Assembly: GCF_000003605.2 (NCBI RefSeq)
Contig: NW_003130856.1
Coordinates: 307,056 to 338,207 of the forward strand
DNA length: 31,152 bases
Reading direction: 5' to 3'
Source of the DNA: Saccoglossus kowalevskii
Lineage: Eukaryota > Hemichordata > Enteropneusta > Harrimaniidae
In this document: one piece after another, positions 11,490 to 21,009 of the stretch
How the letters are laid out: each line of letters begins with the position of its first letter
Numbering within the stretch: position 1 is the first letter of the stretch
The notes under the pieces: model-generated
What the model was told of the DNA's origin: nothing
Database searches by the model: none
What the model saw: the letters and a program-made list of their open reading frames with translations, nothing else
Translations under genes and position numbers: made by a program

Positions 11490-11670
11490 TCACATAAAAT
11501 ATTGATAAAAATTGACAAATCTTTTGATCGAAAACTAAAAGCAATATCTGACACTGTCTGTATGGTCCAAAATAATGACGAAATTTAGTGAAAATTTTAC
11601 AAAATGTGAAATTTGTTGCATGGTAAATTTGAGCGAGAAAAATATCTGGCACCCTAAAGAAGTTTTTCAG
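11490..11670 (+). mobile_element. MITE family C, copy 2
   Basis: An AT-rich element of about 180 bp that aligns by eye with 22940-23150 and, in reverse, with 14640-14875. Shared words include CTTTTGATCGAAAACT, TGGTCCAAAATAATGACGAA, AATTTAGTGAAAATTTTAC and the TTTGAGCGAGAAAAATATCTGG tail. The central 'TGTCTGTATGGTCCAAAATAAT' block also resembles family B, so families B and C may share an ancestor. A 98-codon minus-strand frame over it is also seen, in decayed form, in other copies and comes from the repeat. Confidence 0.55.
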
Positions 11671-11839
11671 TGATAAACCTTGTGTACTCTCAAATGGATC
11701 AGCTTTTATGCATGTTTCAGATATTTTATTGAAGCTTTGAGGTCTCAAATAATTGCAGGGATTATTCACATTATCAAGAATAACAAGAACTGCTCGACAA
11801 TCAACATTTCTACTGCAGGTGATATAGCATGCATCCTCC

Positions 11840-12072
11840 TTTTCATCACCAGTTCTCGCTTATCATCACAATATAGTCTCGTTTTTAAGTCTGCACTTTT
11901 CTTCACAGTTTGGGACGAAAATATAAAAAAATTTTGGTTCAAAAACTGAAAATTCACTCAAATTTTGTTTGTTAACTCCAAAATTAGGGTTCATTTCCAG
12001 AAATATTAAAGAATATAAGAGAAAAAAGTGAAGAAAAATTTGGACAAGAAAATCTGGGGGTGAAAAAGTTAA
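11840..12072 (+). mobile_element. MITE family B, copy 3
   Basis: Begins TTTTCATCACCAGTTCTCG and ends CTGGGGGTGAAAAAGTTAAC. The interior TTTTGTTTGTTAACTCCAAA and TTCATTTCCAGAAATATTAA match the other family B copies. It sits 170 bp from a family C copy. Three overlapping frames of 63-89 codons are artefacts of the element. Confidence 0.7.
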
Positions 12073-12074
12073 CA

Positions 12075-13335
12075 TCCACAAATTTGGCAAAAGTGTTAGT
12101 TGTGTTGAAAGAGGGCAAAATGCCATCTCTTGGGGAGATTACAATACATTGGGTGAACTGCTAGAAATTGATATACTATTAAACTGAACCCTGTCAGAGC
12201 ATCCATATATTTATGGATGAGCAATAATATGCAGAATTTGCATGTACATAGAATTAAAATTATGAATAGCAATGAGATCACATGACACCTGTAGTCAGAG
12301 GGTGTTGTGAACTGTAGTGAATGAAAACAAAGTTACTGGTAAAAAAAAATGTATTTAAATGTTGCTATGGGTGTAGTAATGGTTTCCAGGCACATGCTCG
12401 CCTGATACTTATCTTCAATATTGGCAATATCCATTTGGTGGAATTTATGATAGCTTGCTCAGAATTACAGTTATGCATATTAATGAGGTCACATGACATA
12501 TTTTAAAATTACAAATTCATACTAAAGAGAATATACAGTAGAATATAATCGTAAAACAAAACAAATTACCATAGCAACCTACCATGAGTGATGTTCATGC
12601 CAAGTTTATTGCTCAGAAATCCTTGTACTATTACCGACCATTTTAATTACAAAATTGATGGTTTTTCACTAAAATCCAACTCACAAAAAGAAGACTTTGT
12701 TATTCTGGTATCATATACAATTCACCTGCGATGCGTGAAATTTAATCGGCAATTCTGGAATTGCATTGTTTACAAATGTGTCATCACAAGAACACACATT
12801 GGTTGAATGGCAATCAGCCTTCACAGAGACAATGGTAAAATGGAAGTCTGCAAGGAGCTACAAAGTTGTAACATCGCTCAATGTGACAACAAGGATTCTA
12901 TTAGCGCAGAGTGCCTGTTTTTTTTAAAGTATTGCTTAAAAACAACATCTTGTTGCCAATTTTGACGCTATTTCCGGAACAATCATTATTTTTATTTTCA
13001 GTTAAATGGAGGATTCTATAGTGTATTTTAAAACTGGAAAGTCAGGTACAGATGGTTCAACAACAGTGGAGATTGTCTGTTGCATCGCATAGCTGTCAGC
13101 TGACAATGTTACGGTGACTGTAGCGTTACAGTATATAGATCAATGAAAAATTGTTCTATTTTGCACTATTTTGTGCGGAAAAGAAATCACACTACCTGGC
13201 TAGCTTTTTGTGATCTGAATGGGTACTCAGTTCTGGAACATAGATTTCCAGATATATGTAATCATTTTATTTGTAACTGTTAGGATTGACCACCAATCAT
13301 CTTCTAGATATAGCTCATGCATTTAGTGTTCAGAT
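12075..13335. other. non-coding stretch, no gene recognised
   Basis: Contains two similar 20-bp words about 220 bp apart, AATGAGATCACATGACAC near 12271 and AATGAGGTCACATGACAT near 12482, possibly a decayed duplication. Small frames (12321-12506, 12588-12806) lack splice context or motifs. Confidence 0.45.
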
Positions 13336-13341
13336 TAGAAC

Positions 13342-13431
13342 TTTAATATACAGGATTCAGTTTAGACAGGTTTCCAATTTTAATATACAGGGGCCCGGTT
13401 TAGACAGGTTGTCAGCTTTAATATACAAAGC
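13342..13431 (+). repeat. 37/38-bp tandem repeat, 2.4 units
   Basis: Units start with TTTAATATACAG at 13342, 13379 and 13417 (spacings 37 and 38 bp) and contain TTTAGACAGGTT. Short and moderately diverged. The 66-codon frame across it is not supported as a gene. Confidence 0.75.
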
Positions 13432-14045
13432 AATCATTTTAGAGATCTCTAAGGTCACAATTTTTCAGAAACTATTGAATAACTGACATTATTTCAATAG
13501 CAATTGTTTGTCCAGTGAACACATGTGGTGCTCTAATAATGCAATATCCAGTAAATTCAACTGAAAGAAAAAAAATCTGTAAAACAGATGACAGCATCAT
13601 GTTTTAGTTTTAATACATGTATTCAGTCCATGTACTTTACCCAGTGGTGTCATGGGATGCGACATCCTGCGGTTTAACGAGCCAATCAGATCACTCTCAC
13701 AGAGAGAGCAGCCAGTCTCTTGATGTATTTATGTAAATCAGCCCAAAATGAACCTACTATCAACTTTTAATTTAAATATCCCCAAAAAATTGACTTTCAT
13801 GTCAGCAGTACAAAGAACACGGAAATGCATATAATTGTAGAGTCAAGGTAAGTGCACAGTCACCATACAAGTCAGGTCACAAAGGTGAAATATTAATCCA
13901 TTCATTAATTCACTTGCTTATTCATATATTCGTTCATTCCTTTATTTATTAAAACAGAAAAACATATATAATGTTTGGATAATTTTGGATAAACAACAGA
14001 GCTACATATGTCATGTTATTTTCCTGAGGAGGAGACCGTACTCAC

Positions 14046-14183
14046 CACAAGACGGTAATACCAATCAATGACGCCTGCCCATTTATGATCTAAAAGGTAA
14101 TACAAGAAGACAACAAACAGCGACAACATCCCAAAGATACTCTCAATTGGACAGACGTACAACGCAAGGTCTGTCTGCCCCAT
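14046..14183 (-). CDS. candidate membrane-protein exon (46 codons, possible start exon)
   Basis: Read on the minus strand, an ATG at 14183-14181 in good Kozak context (G at -3, G at +4) opens a frame of exactly 46 codons ending at a consensus donor, GTG|GTGAGT (intron from 14045). The peptide starts MGQTDLALYVCPIESIFG and has a strong hydrophobic segment (about residues 17-31, MLSLFVVFLYYLL), then DHKWAGVIDWYYRLV, rich in Trp and Tyr. An in-frame TAA lies 18 bases before the ATG, so either this is the start or an internal exon begins at the CAG within codon 3 (acceptor with a poor pyrimidine tract). Base composition is more balanced than the flanks. I do not recognise the family. It could still be a chance frame or a piece of an unrecognised element. 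Confidence 0.33.
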
Positions 14184-14639
14184 AGCTCTTTAATTTAATT
14201 TTAAGATCTCCTTAAGGAAAGAAAACACACCCTCCCCCTTTTCATTTCCCATACATGTACAATAGTAAAATTATTTATATACAAATTACCTCCATTAATC
14301 CCCCCCCCCAAATTGTATTTATGTACCAATTAATTCACCTTGTTAAAATCCCAATAAAAGTATTTATATACAATATCCCCTCTATTAACATTTGTGAGGA
14401 CATTTCAAGAAAATAGCAATACCGGGATGACTCTGTATCTTCGGACCACAGTAAAATTATCACTGCTACCATGTGTCAACATTTTCACAGACTCAGAAAA
14501 CTGACAAAAAAAAAGTGGTTTACAGTACATTAGTTTAGCTAGGATAATATTTTACTAAAATTCACAATTCTGGTCAACTTGTGTAATTTACTGTTCATAA
14601 ATAAATAAATACAAGTACTTTCAATTAATATACAATTTT

Positions 14640-14875
14640 TGTTCATTTATCCATCAAAAACAGCAGAATCTGAATGAAAAATAACAAACAGAAGAAGTTT
14701 ACACCCAAGTAGTTTTTCCTGCTCAAAACAGGGTAAATTTGTTCAAATTTTCGGTAAATTTCACTGAATTCCACCTTAATTTTGAACGAAGCAGACAAAA
14801 TGTGACATTGCTTCAAGTCTTTGATCAAAAAATTCTAAATTTTCATCAACATTTTCGGTGTAAAAAAGCAGACTA
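14640..14875 (-). mobile_element. MITE family C, copy 3
   Basis: A reverse copy of the family C element. Matching words on this strand include CAAAATGTGACATTGCTTCA, CTTTGATCAAAAAATTCTAA and CGGTAAATTTCACTGAATTC. Ends are not precisely defined. The 61-codon minus-strand frame comes from the element. Confidence 0.45.
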
Positions 14876-14894
14876 TAAATGAAACTAGTTCATG

Positions 14895-15058
14895 GATGGT
14901 ACACTCAAAGGGTAAAAATTCTACAGTCCTTTTGCTACGGTGTCTTCAGTATTGGTCACATGCAACGTACACAACGTTTGCTTACTGGAATTGCGACGTA
15001 CGCTATCAGGCAACTACGGCACTTCTCACTATTCAGTGGTCATCAGGTCAATACAATA
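14895..15058 (+). other. GC-balanced open segment, possible exon or unknown repeat
   Basis: Two overlapping plus-strand frames stay open across a segment whose composition stands out from its AT-rich surroundings (CpG words such as caacgt, gcgacgtacg, tacggc). An acceptor-like TGTCTTCAG precedes it (about 14948) and a GT follows at CATCAG|GTCAAT (about 15048). The donor is a poor match to consensus and I recognise neither peptide. It may be part of a gene, an old retroposed fragment, or chance. Confidence 0.2.
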
Positions 15059-15109
15059 CACCCACCATCTCCCACCCACCAAACTACTTACCACGTAATT
15101 AAAGGCAAT

Positions 15110-15935
15110 TAATTGAAATATTAGTAATCAAAGAAACCATAAATTACAATAATTGCCTCGTAAATTAAGCTAAATATCCTCATTAACTTATGACTCTAAT
15201 TATCACATCAATAATTAAAAATGCAATATTTTACTAATAGGTATGTTACTATGGCAATAAGGGTAGAAAAATTTGATGAAATAAACCAATTAATTATCGT
15301 CTTAACAAGTACAGTATTTACTCTATTAGTGCATACCGAAATTGCTTTATTAGAAACCAAAAAAACAAACAAATTTGTTGTATACCGAATCATTAAGATA
15401 CTACTTATTTTGACAATAGAAACACCACTATAATTTACATATAAGTGTATGTGCTACTAATGGAGCAAATTGGAATGTGTGAAAAATATTTAATTTCCAT
15501 AATACAATTGTTTTTTTCACAATAACAATGAAAACTTCGACTAAAAAGTCAGTGGGATTTTCAAAAAATATTCACAGTAACATCTCAAACTTTTTTGGCA
15601 GCCAAAATTGTTTGGTTTACAGAAACGTTTTTTAAAGCTATAATTTGTTGAATTATATTTACGTATTTTTCTATAATAAATTTATGTGGATTTATTTTGT
15701 GAAAGGTACCGTAACACCAATTGATAAGGACGAGGTTGAAGAGAGGGCCATTAGTTGTTTTATGTTATCAATGGTTTTCACCTAAAATTAATGACTATAT
15801 ACATCTAGTACAAATTATTTTGCAATTATTTTGCAACAAATTACACATATTTGTCATTCCTCAATATAACCATCTTGTGAAAAAATATCTCCAGTATGTG
15901 CCGAAATAAATTAAATATACATAAATTATAGATAA
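15110..15935. other. AT-rich non-coding stretch
   Basis: Very AT-rich with scattered short frames. The word TACAGTATTTACTCTATTAG at 15310-15329 matches the terminus of the element at 26522-26674 and may be a decayed single end of that family. Nothing else recognised. Confidence 0.45.
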
Positions 15936-15943
15936 TGCATATA

Positions 15944-16320
15944 CAGCCAAACCTGTGTATAGCGACCACCCGAGGTACTTCATAGACTGGCGGCCTTTAT
16001 ATGAAGGTTTGTTTTTATCATTCTATTGGTCACTAATTTATAAATTTGACATAATATTTAGAATGAAAATATTGCTATGGTAACAACAAAAACACATTAC
16101 TTTGAATCGATCAAAATCAAAAATAAGTTTGACTTGAGGAAATTAAAAATGTTTTACAAACTAGAATGTTGATTCTTATTATGGTCTGAAAGGACAGTCA
16201 CATAAGGTCTTTTATTATACAGGTTGGTTATATGTTATGCCTTGGGACTGCCTATAAGTGGTTACACTATTAAGGTGGTCTTTTATATAGAGGTGGTCAC
16301 TATAAACATAGTTTTGACTG
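15944..16320. mobile_element. TA-flanked MITE, ends CAGCCAAACCTGTGTATAGC
   Basis: Left end CAGCCAAACCTGTGTATAGC then GACCACC; right end in reverse complement CAGTCAAAACTATGTTTATA then GTGACCACC. The inverted ends match over about 28 bp with a few differences. The element is 377 bp and lies between TA dinucleotides (15942-15943, 16321-16322). Repeats with a '..TATAGCGACCACC..' terminus are widespread in marine invertebrate genomes as I recall, which fits. It has no ORF. A 69-codon frame starting at 16224 crosses its edge and is spurious. Confidence 0.7.
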
Positions 16321-16451
16321 TATATTTGAAGAGATTTGAAGTTACCAAAAAAAAAAAGACAGAAGATAGACATAACATTTGTTCCAAAGTTCCAGTTCCC
16401 AGGAATGCTCTGAAAACTTTCCCTGAACTCTAGTCAAGGGCACTCATTATA

Positions 16452-16649
16452 CAGTGTTAACCAGGGTGTTAGCCAGCCACCAGTCCACAAACCAAACGGA
16501 CTGGAAACTTTTTCCCATTTTTCTGTTTTGTTTTCTTTGATAATTTTACCAAAATATATCCAAAACTATCTACATTTTCATGAAGTTGAATTGTTTTGGA
16601 CTGACAGTTGTAAATTCCTGGCTAATAGCCTGGCGTTAAATCTACACTG
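16452..16649. mobile_element. inverted-repeat element, GTTAGCCAG ends
   Basis: Left end CAGTGTTAACCAGGGTGTTA then GCCAG; right end in reverse complement CAGTGTAGATTTAACGCCAG then GCTATTAGCCAG. The arms align over about 25 bp with small insertions and enclose about 200 bp. No clean target duplication. It starts 131 bp after the TA-flanked MITE at 15944-16320. Confidence 0.55.
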
Positions 16650-16650
16650 A

Positions 16651-16770
16651 ACATGAAACAGGTCAAGCAAACCTACATAAACTGGTTACGAATCAAACAA
16701 TTCAGAAAGGGGAAGGCCAAACATTACAGCATGTCAGAAAGAACATTACTATTCAACAATTTCTGCTCCA
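16651..16770 (+). other. weak exon-like frame
   Basis: An ATG near 16651 opens a basic frame starting MKQVKQTYINWLRIKQFRK that runs about 40 codons to a GGGTAAAG donor-like site near 16775, then to a stop near 16814. The opposite strand is full of stops here. The polypyrimidine signal upstream is poor and lysine richness is expected in A-rich DNA, so I rate it low. Confidence 0.15.
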
Positions 16771-16999
16771 AGGGTAAAGGATTAGTAAGGCAATCCTATG
16801 AGTACTGTATTTAGTTCAAGGTCGTCTTACAGGTACATTTGTAGCTGTAGCATTCAACAATAAAATGATATACTGGATCTGTTCAACAAGAAAACATTAT
16901 GCCTAGTTATATAGTTAATGACACAAGCAAAATCAGTAAACCTGTCAAATATATAGTTAACTGTCTGAGGGCAAGGTGCTTTCTTTTTCTAGGCTCTGT

Positions 17000-17885
17000 G
17001 TAGGAAAAAATATTAAATAATTTGCAAGCATTCATAAATAATGTCAATCTTTTTTCCCCCCTTGACTCCTGGCTTAAGTCTCATGCAAAATTAAGAAATG
17101 TCATGGTAACCATGGCTACCAGCATTTGCAAAAAATTATGTGATCTTTGATTTTATTGTAATATTGTGGCTGGTTAAATTCTGGGATAACGTACTTGTTG
17201 TTATAAACTGTCAAATACAGTTTACAAAAACAATGATGTCAAAAATACTGCTGTAGTATTTTTGAAATTCACCCTTTACCCAGCAATAGTATATTCTCAC
17301 TGTACGGTTTTGAATTTTTAGAATTTTCAGCTAACTGTAAAATACCAGTTTGTAAAAGGAATCCGGTTAAATTTCTTTAGCAGTGCACAGCTCATGTCTA
17401 CATTTGTACCTCCACCTCACCCTTTATTCCAACCCCTACGCCAGCAATATAGACTAAAGGTTACTTTACCAAACCTTGTGGGCAAAAACACTCAAATAAA
17501 GTTGCTGCTGTAGTGGAATAAAACAAAATGCAAACCAATTGTTTAATATTAATGAAAAAACATTGATAGAAATAACAAATAAAACCCATGTTAGATTTAA
17601 ATTCAAGTGTAATATATGTAATATAAATTGTTCAGAAGAAAAAAAGGGAAAAGTGCCTCTTCCTATATGCACTGGTTTCCAATACGACTTCATTTTTAAT
17701 TGAAACTAACCAGTGAGGCAATCACCATATTGCTGTCTGTTTACTAAGCGACAATAGACTATTCGACAGACATATGCTATGATGAAAATAAGAATCAAAC
17801 CGCGCTTATGAGTACTTTAAATTTCAATATTCCCAGGGTTCTATAAAAATTTCTAGAGCCAACAGGTTGGGGTGGCATAATTGAG
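17000..17885. other. non-coding stretch, no feature recognised
   Basis: Contains a near-palindrome, CATGGTAACCATGGCTACC, around 17102. A 75-codon hydrophobic minus-strand frame (17466-17693) has no motif and is likely chance. Confidence 0.45.
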
Positions 17886-17925
17886 CTGATGGTATGGTCT
17901 AGCATTGGTGACTAGATATCTACAA

Positions 17926-18483
17926 ATGTATATTTTGCAAGTCAAAAATTATTGGACATTAGCATTCAGCCTAATGAATCTAATGAATCGTAGTATATTT
18001 AATTGCACACCACGAGTTTTAAAAGTACTTTTTCTAACTGAATATTTACTAGCGACAGGTATGATATGTTTTGATATGAGTTTCTGTCGCACTATTGCGA
18101 TTGAATGGCACCCACAGAATCTGCCGGAAAGAAAAACTACATTGTTAACTTACTTAATTTTGACAGTACTTTTTTATTTTTTTTGGCAAATCTTTGATAA
18201 ACAATCCCTGAATGTTAAATTAGTGGATTTTCGACCAAGTTTAAGTACGCACACAGATTTCTCTTTTGAGAGCAATTTCTGCACATATACTATTTACATG
18301 CAAGTTGTGGGATATTCTCTCTTCGTCCAGTGCATGTTGGCAGTACCACAATTGAGATCACAAACTTGCATTCATACGTTTTACAAAAATATGGACTACT
18401 TACAAAAAATGCGAGTGATTTTATGGCAGATTCATGTGATACCAACGAGACTTAACAGGTACATGTATATTCTTATTTCGTGA
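17926..18483 (+). CDS. orphan hydrophobic open frame (185 codons)
   Basis: The longest frame here that is not built of repeats. It is open from 17890 after a TGA, with the first ATG at 17926 (MYILQVKNYWTLAFSLMNLM...) and a TGA at 18481-18483. Three hydrophobic stretches could be membrane segments: around residues 31-49, 73-90 (LLTYLILTVLFYFFWQIF) and 121-141. A charged EWHPQNLPERK linker separates the first two. There are at least seven cysteines. A usable donor, AACAG|GTACAT, lies inside its last codons (about 18459). At roughly 35% GC a stop is expected every 14 codons or so, so a frame this long is unusual. I do not recognise a family; codon choice is simply AT-rich. It could be a gene exon, an old transposon remnant, or chance. 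Confidence 0.28.
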   Translation: MYILQVKNYWTLAFSLMNLMNRSIFNCTPRVLKVLFLTEYLLATGMICFDMSFCRTIAIEWHPQNLPERKTTLLTYLILTVLFYFFWQIFDKQSLNVKLVDFRPSLSTHTDFSFESNFCTYTIYMQVVGYSLFVQCMLAVPQLRSQTCIHTFYKNMDYLQKMRVILWQIHVIPTRLNRYMYILIS

Positions 18484-20110
18484 AATTTTCTCAGAGGTAC
18501 CTCAATTTTCAGGGCGAGAAACAATACATTATGCGTTCAAATGTACCAGATACAAGGTCGATTTTAGAATGGAAACATTTCTGAGGGCTAAATTTACTTA
18601 GAAGAACAATGGGAACTAAAGTTGACTTTCTATGATTGCAGTGCAAACAAAAATGCCAACAAGTCAAAATTCTTGTTTCCATGGCAATTTATATTGTCTA
18701 TTTACAAATTAACAGAAGCCATTTTGAAAATAAAATGAATGAAAACCGGTCACATGAAGTAAAACCAAGAATGGCTTTATTTTATATCATTCCTGTTTGT
18801 TTTTTATCATCATTCATCCTTGCGCTAAATTTGACATGCAGATTTTAACATCAAAACCAAATTAACATCTCTGAGTGGCGTATATCTATTCAACATACAG
18901 CCTCCGGATACAATCAATATCCGGGAATTTTAATTACAACTACAGTATGATACTGCGGATTAGCTCTCACCAGGCATTCCATTATGTCTGCCACCGAGAA
19001 ACGATCTTAACGTAGGAACTATTTTACATGGTTACTAAGAAATGCATCAATATACTGACCCTTGTTGTCAGGGAAACAAAAATTCCAATTAAATTCCGTT
19101 GTTTGATGTTCTTTGAATAATTTAAATATGAATGGTGATGCTTCACACATTGAAGAGGTAATAGAAAAAATATAAACGACAACTACCGTGTCAAAATGAA
19201 CAACTTCGCAAATCTGACATTAGCAAATATTTATTTTCAAATGTCAGATATAGATGCTCTTATACATGTATCTACCATATGTTTTTTTTTTTAAGAATTG
19301 AGTCGACATCATTTAAGCTAAATAATCATGTTTTGATTGGTTATAAAATTAATCACAATTCATACTGCGTCATATCACGCTTTCGTTCATTATTCTACAA
19401 ATTTGTACTGATTTATTTTTATAACTAGATTTTGAAAATAATAAACATGCAAATTCTTTTATTGAATCCCACTACGATTTTTCCCATCAAAATTGCAATG
19501 TTACATATTGTAAATTTTTCTGTAATTTCTATGTTAATTTTGGAGCCAATTTTTCCCATCAAAAATTGTGAAAAACATTTTAAAAAATTACGTAGGTTTA
19601 TTCTGCAAAAGTAGTGAAACTTAGATACCATTTTTGTGTGACCATACTTGCTTTAAGAATTTACGATACAGTTTTGTTTTTGCTATGCACACGATAAAGG
19701 TGAAAACTCCTCGCTAGTTCAAATATAGGCTCAAGCAGGTGCGAGCATTATGATAATTTAGAGAAAGTGTGTTTTATATCTCAAAAAATTTCAGTTTTTA
19801 TGTCATGAACACTTCGAAATGGAGAGGGCCGCATTTCACACAGGAAAATGTTGTACAGCGCAAACCATAAAATTGTGATAACCTTAAAAAAAGGTCGCGA
19901 CCTATTTATATTTGTAGAAAATGTTGTTTCCTACAAGCCTCTCTCATTATCCTCCATTTCCAAAAAATAAAAATATTTGAGAAGTACCGGTACAAGTTTT
20001 TGCTTTTTTTCATTAACTGCATCATATACAATTACAGTTTTTTTTTCAAAAATAACATCGGTGAATAACTTCTAATAATCTTCCAGTGTAAGAAAAATGT
20101 GAAAATTCTT
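18484..20110. other. non-coding stretch, no gene recognised
   Basis: AT-rich. At 19480-19570 the phrase TTTTTCCCATCAAAA occurs twice about 65 bp apart within a segment resembling the interior of families B and C; it may be a decayed relative. The 60-70 codon frames on both strands there fit that view. Confidence 0.45.
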
Positions 20111-20117
20111 TAATATA

Positions 20118-20316
20118 CTGTGGAATACTTTATTTTCGATTGGAATTTATTTTCGCTGAAGGGATGATTCCGTGAAAATAAAATCCAGCGAATATACTTT
20201 TTTTCCTATATTTCACATTAAACTCATCAAAAATCAGTGAAAATAAATTCCAAGCAAAATGCCCAAAAAGCCTTTTCAGCGAAAATCTATTCCAGCGAAA
20301 ATAAAGTATTCCACAG
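20118..20316 (+). mobile_element. MITE family A, copy 3, complete and TA-flanked
   Basis: A 199-bp element with perfect 22-bp outer inverted ends: left CTGTGGAATACTTTATTTTC, right its exact reverse complement. TA lies on both sides (20116-20117, 20317-20318). Counting inward with small changes, the arms match over about 45 bp (a TTTATTTTCGCTGAA word recurs), so the single strand can fold into a long hairpin. The interior matches 2457-2639 closely, including CCTATATTTCACATTAAACT. Of the three copies this one has the best-preserved termini and is probably the youngest. Confidence 0.88.
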
Positions 20317-20351
20317 TATTTGTAAAACTAAACAAGCAGCCTGTCGGCTGA

Positions 20352-21007
20352 GATAGCTCCGCTGTTAGCAATGCACATTTCAAAGAAAGAACTGAAGATA
20401 TCATTAGAAAATGAACAATATGTATAGTACATTGTATCAAAGCAATCAGACTTGCAGTTCTCAACAAGAATTCGAAAAACTATTTTACCAAAAATATTCA
20501 TCAAAATTAGAGAATTAAAGATATCATCACAAAATGAACAAATCTGTGAGAGGTCCACATGTAGTACCTATATATTTAATATCAAAGCAATCAGACCTGC
20601 CGTTTTTAACAAGAAGTCGAAAATATCACTTTTTACCAAAAATGACAAAAATATTCACTAAAATTAGAGAATTAAAGATATCATCACAAAATGAACAAAT
20701 CTGAGAGAAGTCCCCATGTAGTACCTATATATGTAATATCAACGCAATAGGACTTGCCGTTTTTAACAAGAAGTCGAAAATATCACTTTTTACCAAAAAT
20801 GACAAAAATATTCATCAAGAACTAAAGATATCATGAAATGAACAAATCTAAGAGAGGCCTACCCAAGGTACATATACACCAAGTATCAAAGCATTCAGGC
20901 TTGTAGTTTTCAAGAAGAAGTCGAAAAAGTAAAACATTGACACGGACGACGACGGACAATCACTCATATGATAAGCTCCACTCGACAAAGTCGACAGCGG
21001 AGCTAAC
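20352..21007 (+). mobile_element. composite element with tandem-repeat core
   Basis: Four core units begin near 20371, 20520, 20677 and 20828. The two central ones (157 and 151 bp) are nearly identical, sharing ATATCATCACAAAATGAACA, AACAAGAAGTCGAAAATATC and TTTTTACCAAAAATGACAAA. The left edge has ATAGCTCCGCTGTTAGC and the right edge reads, in reverse complement, GTTAGCTCCGCTGTCGAC, giving short inverted ends. The right side also holds ACACGGACGACGACGGACAA and a small ACTCGACAAAGTCGAC hairpin. Short inverted ends around a tandem core is the architecture described for bivalve 'pearl' elements and for some Helitron-derived miniature repeats. The unusual GC-rich right tail marks it as a distinct insertion. 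Frames of 63-76 codons inside are not genes. Confidence 0.7.
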
Positions 21008-21009
21008 AA

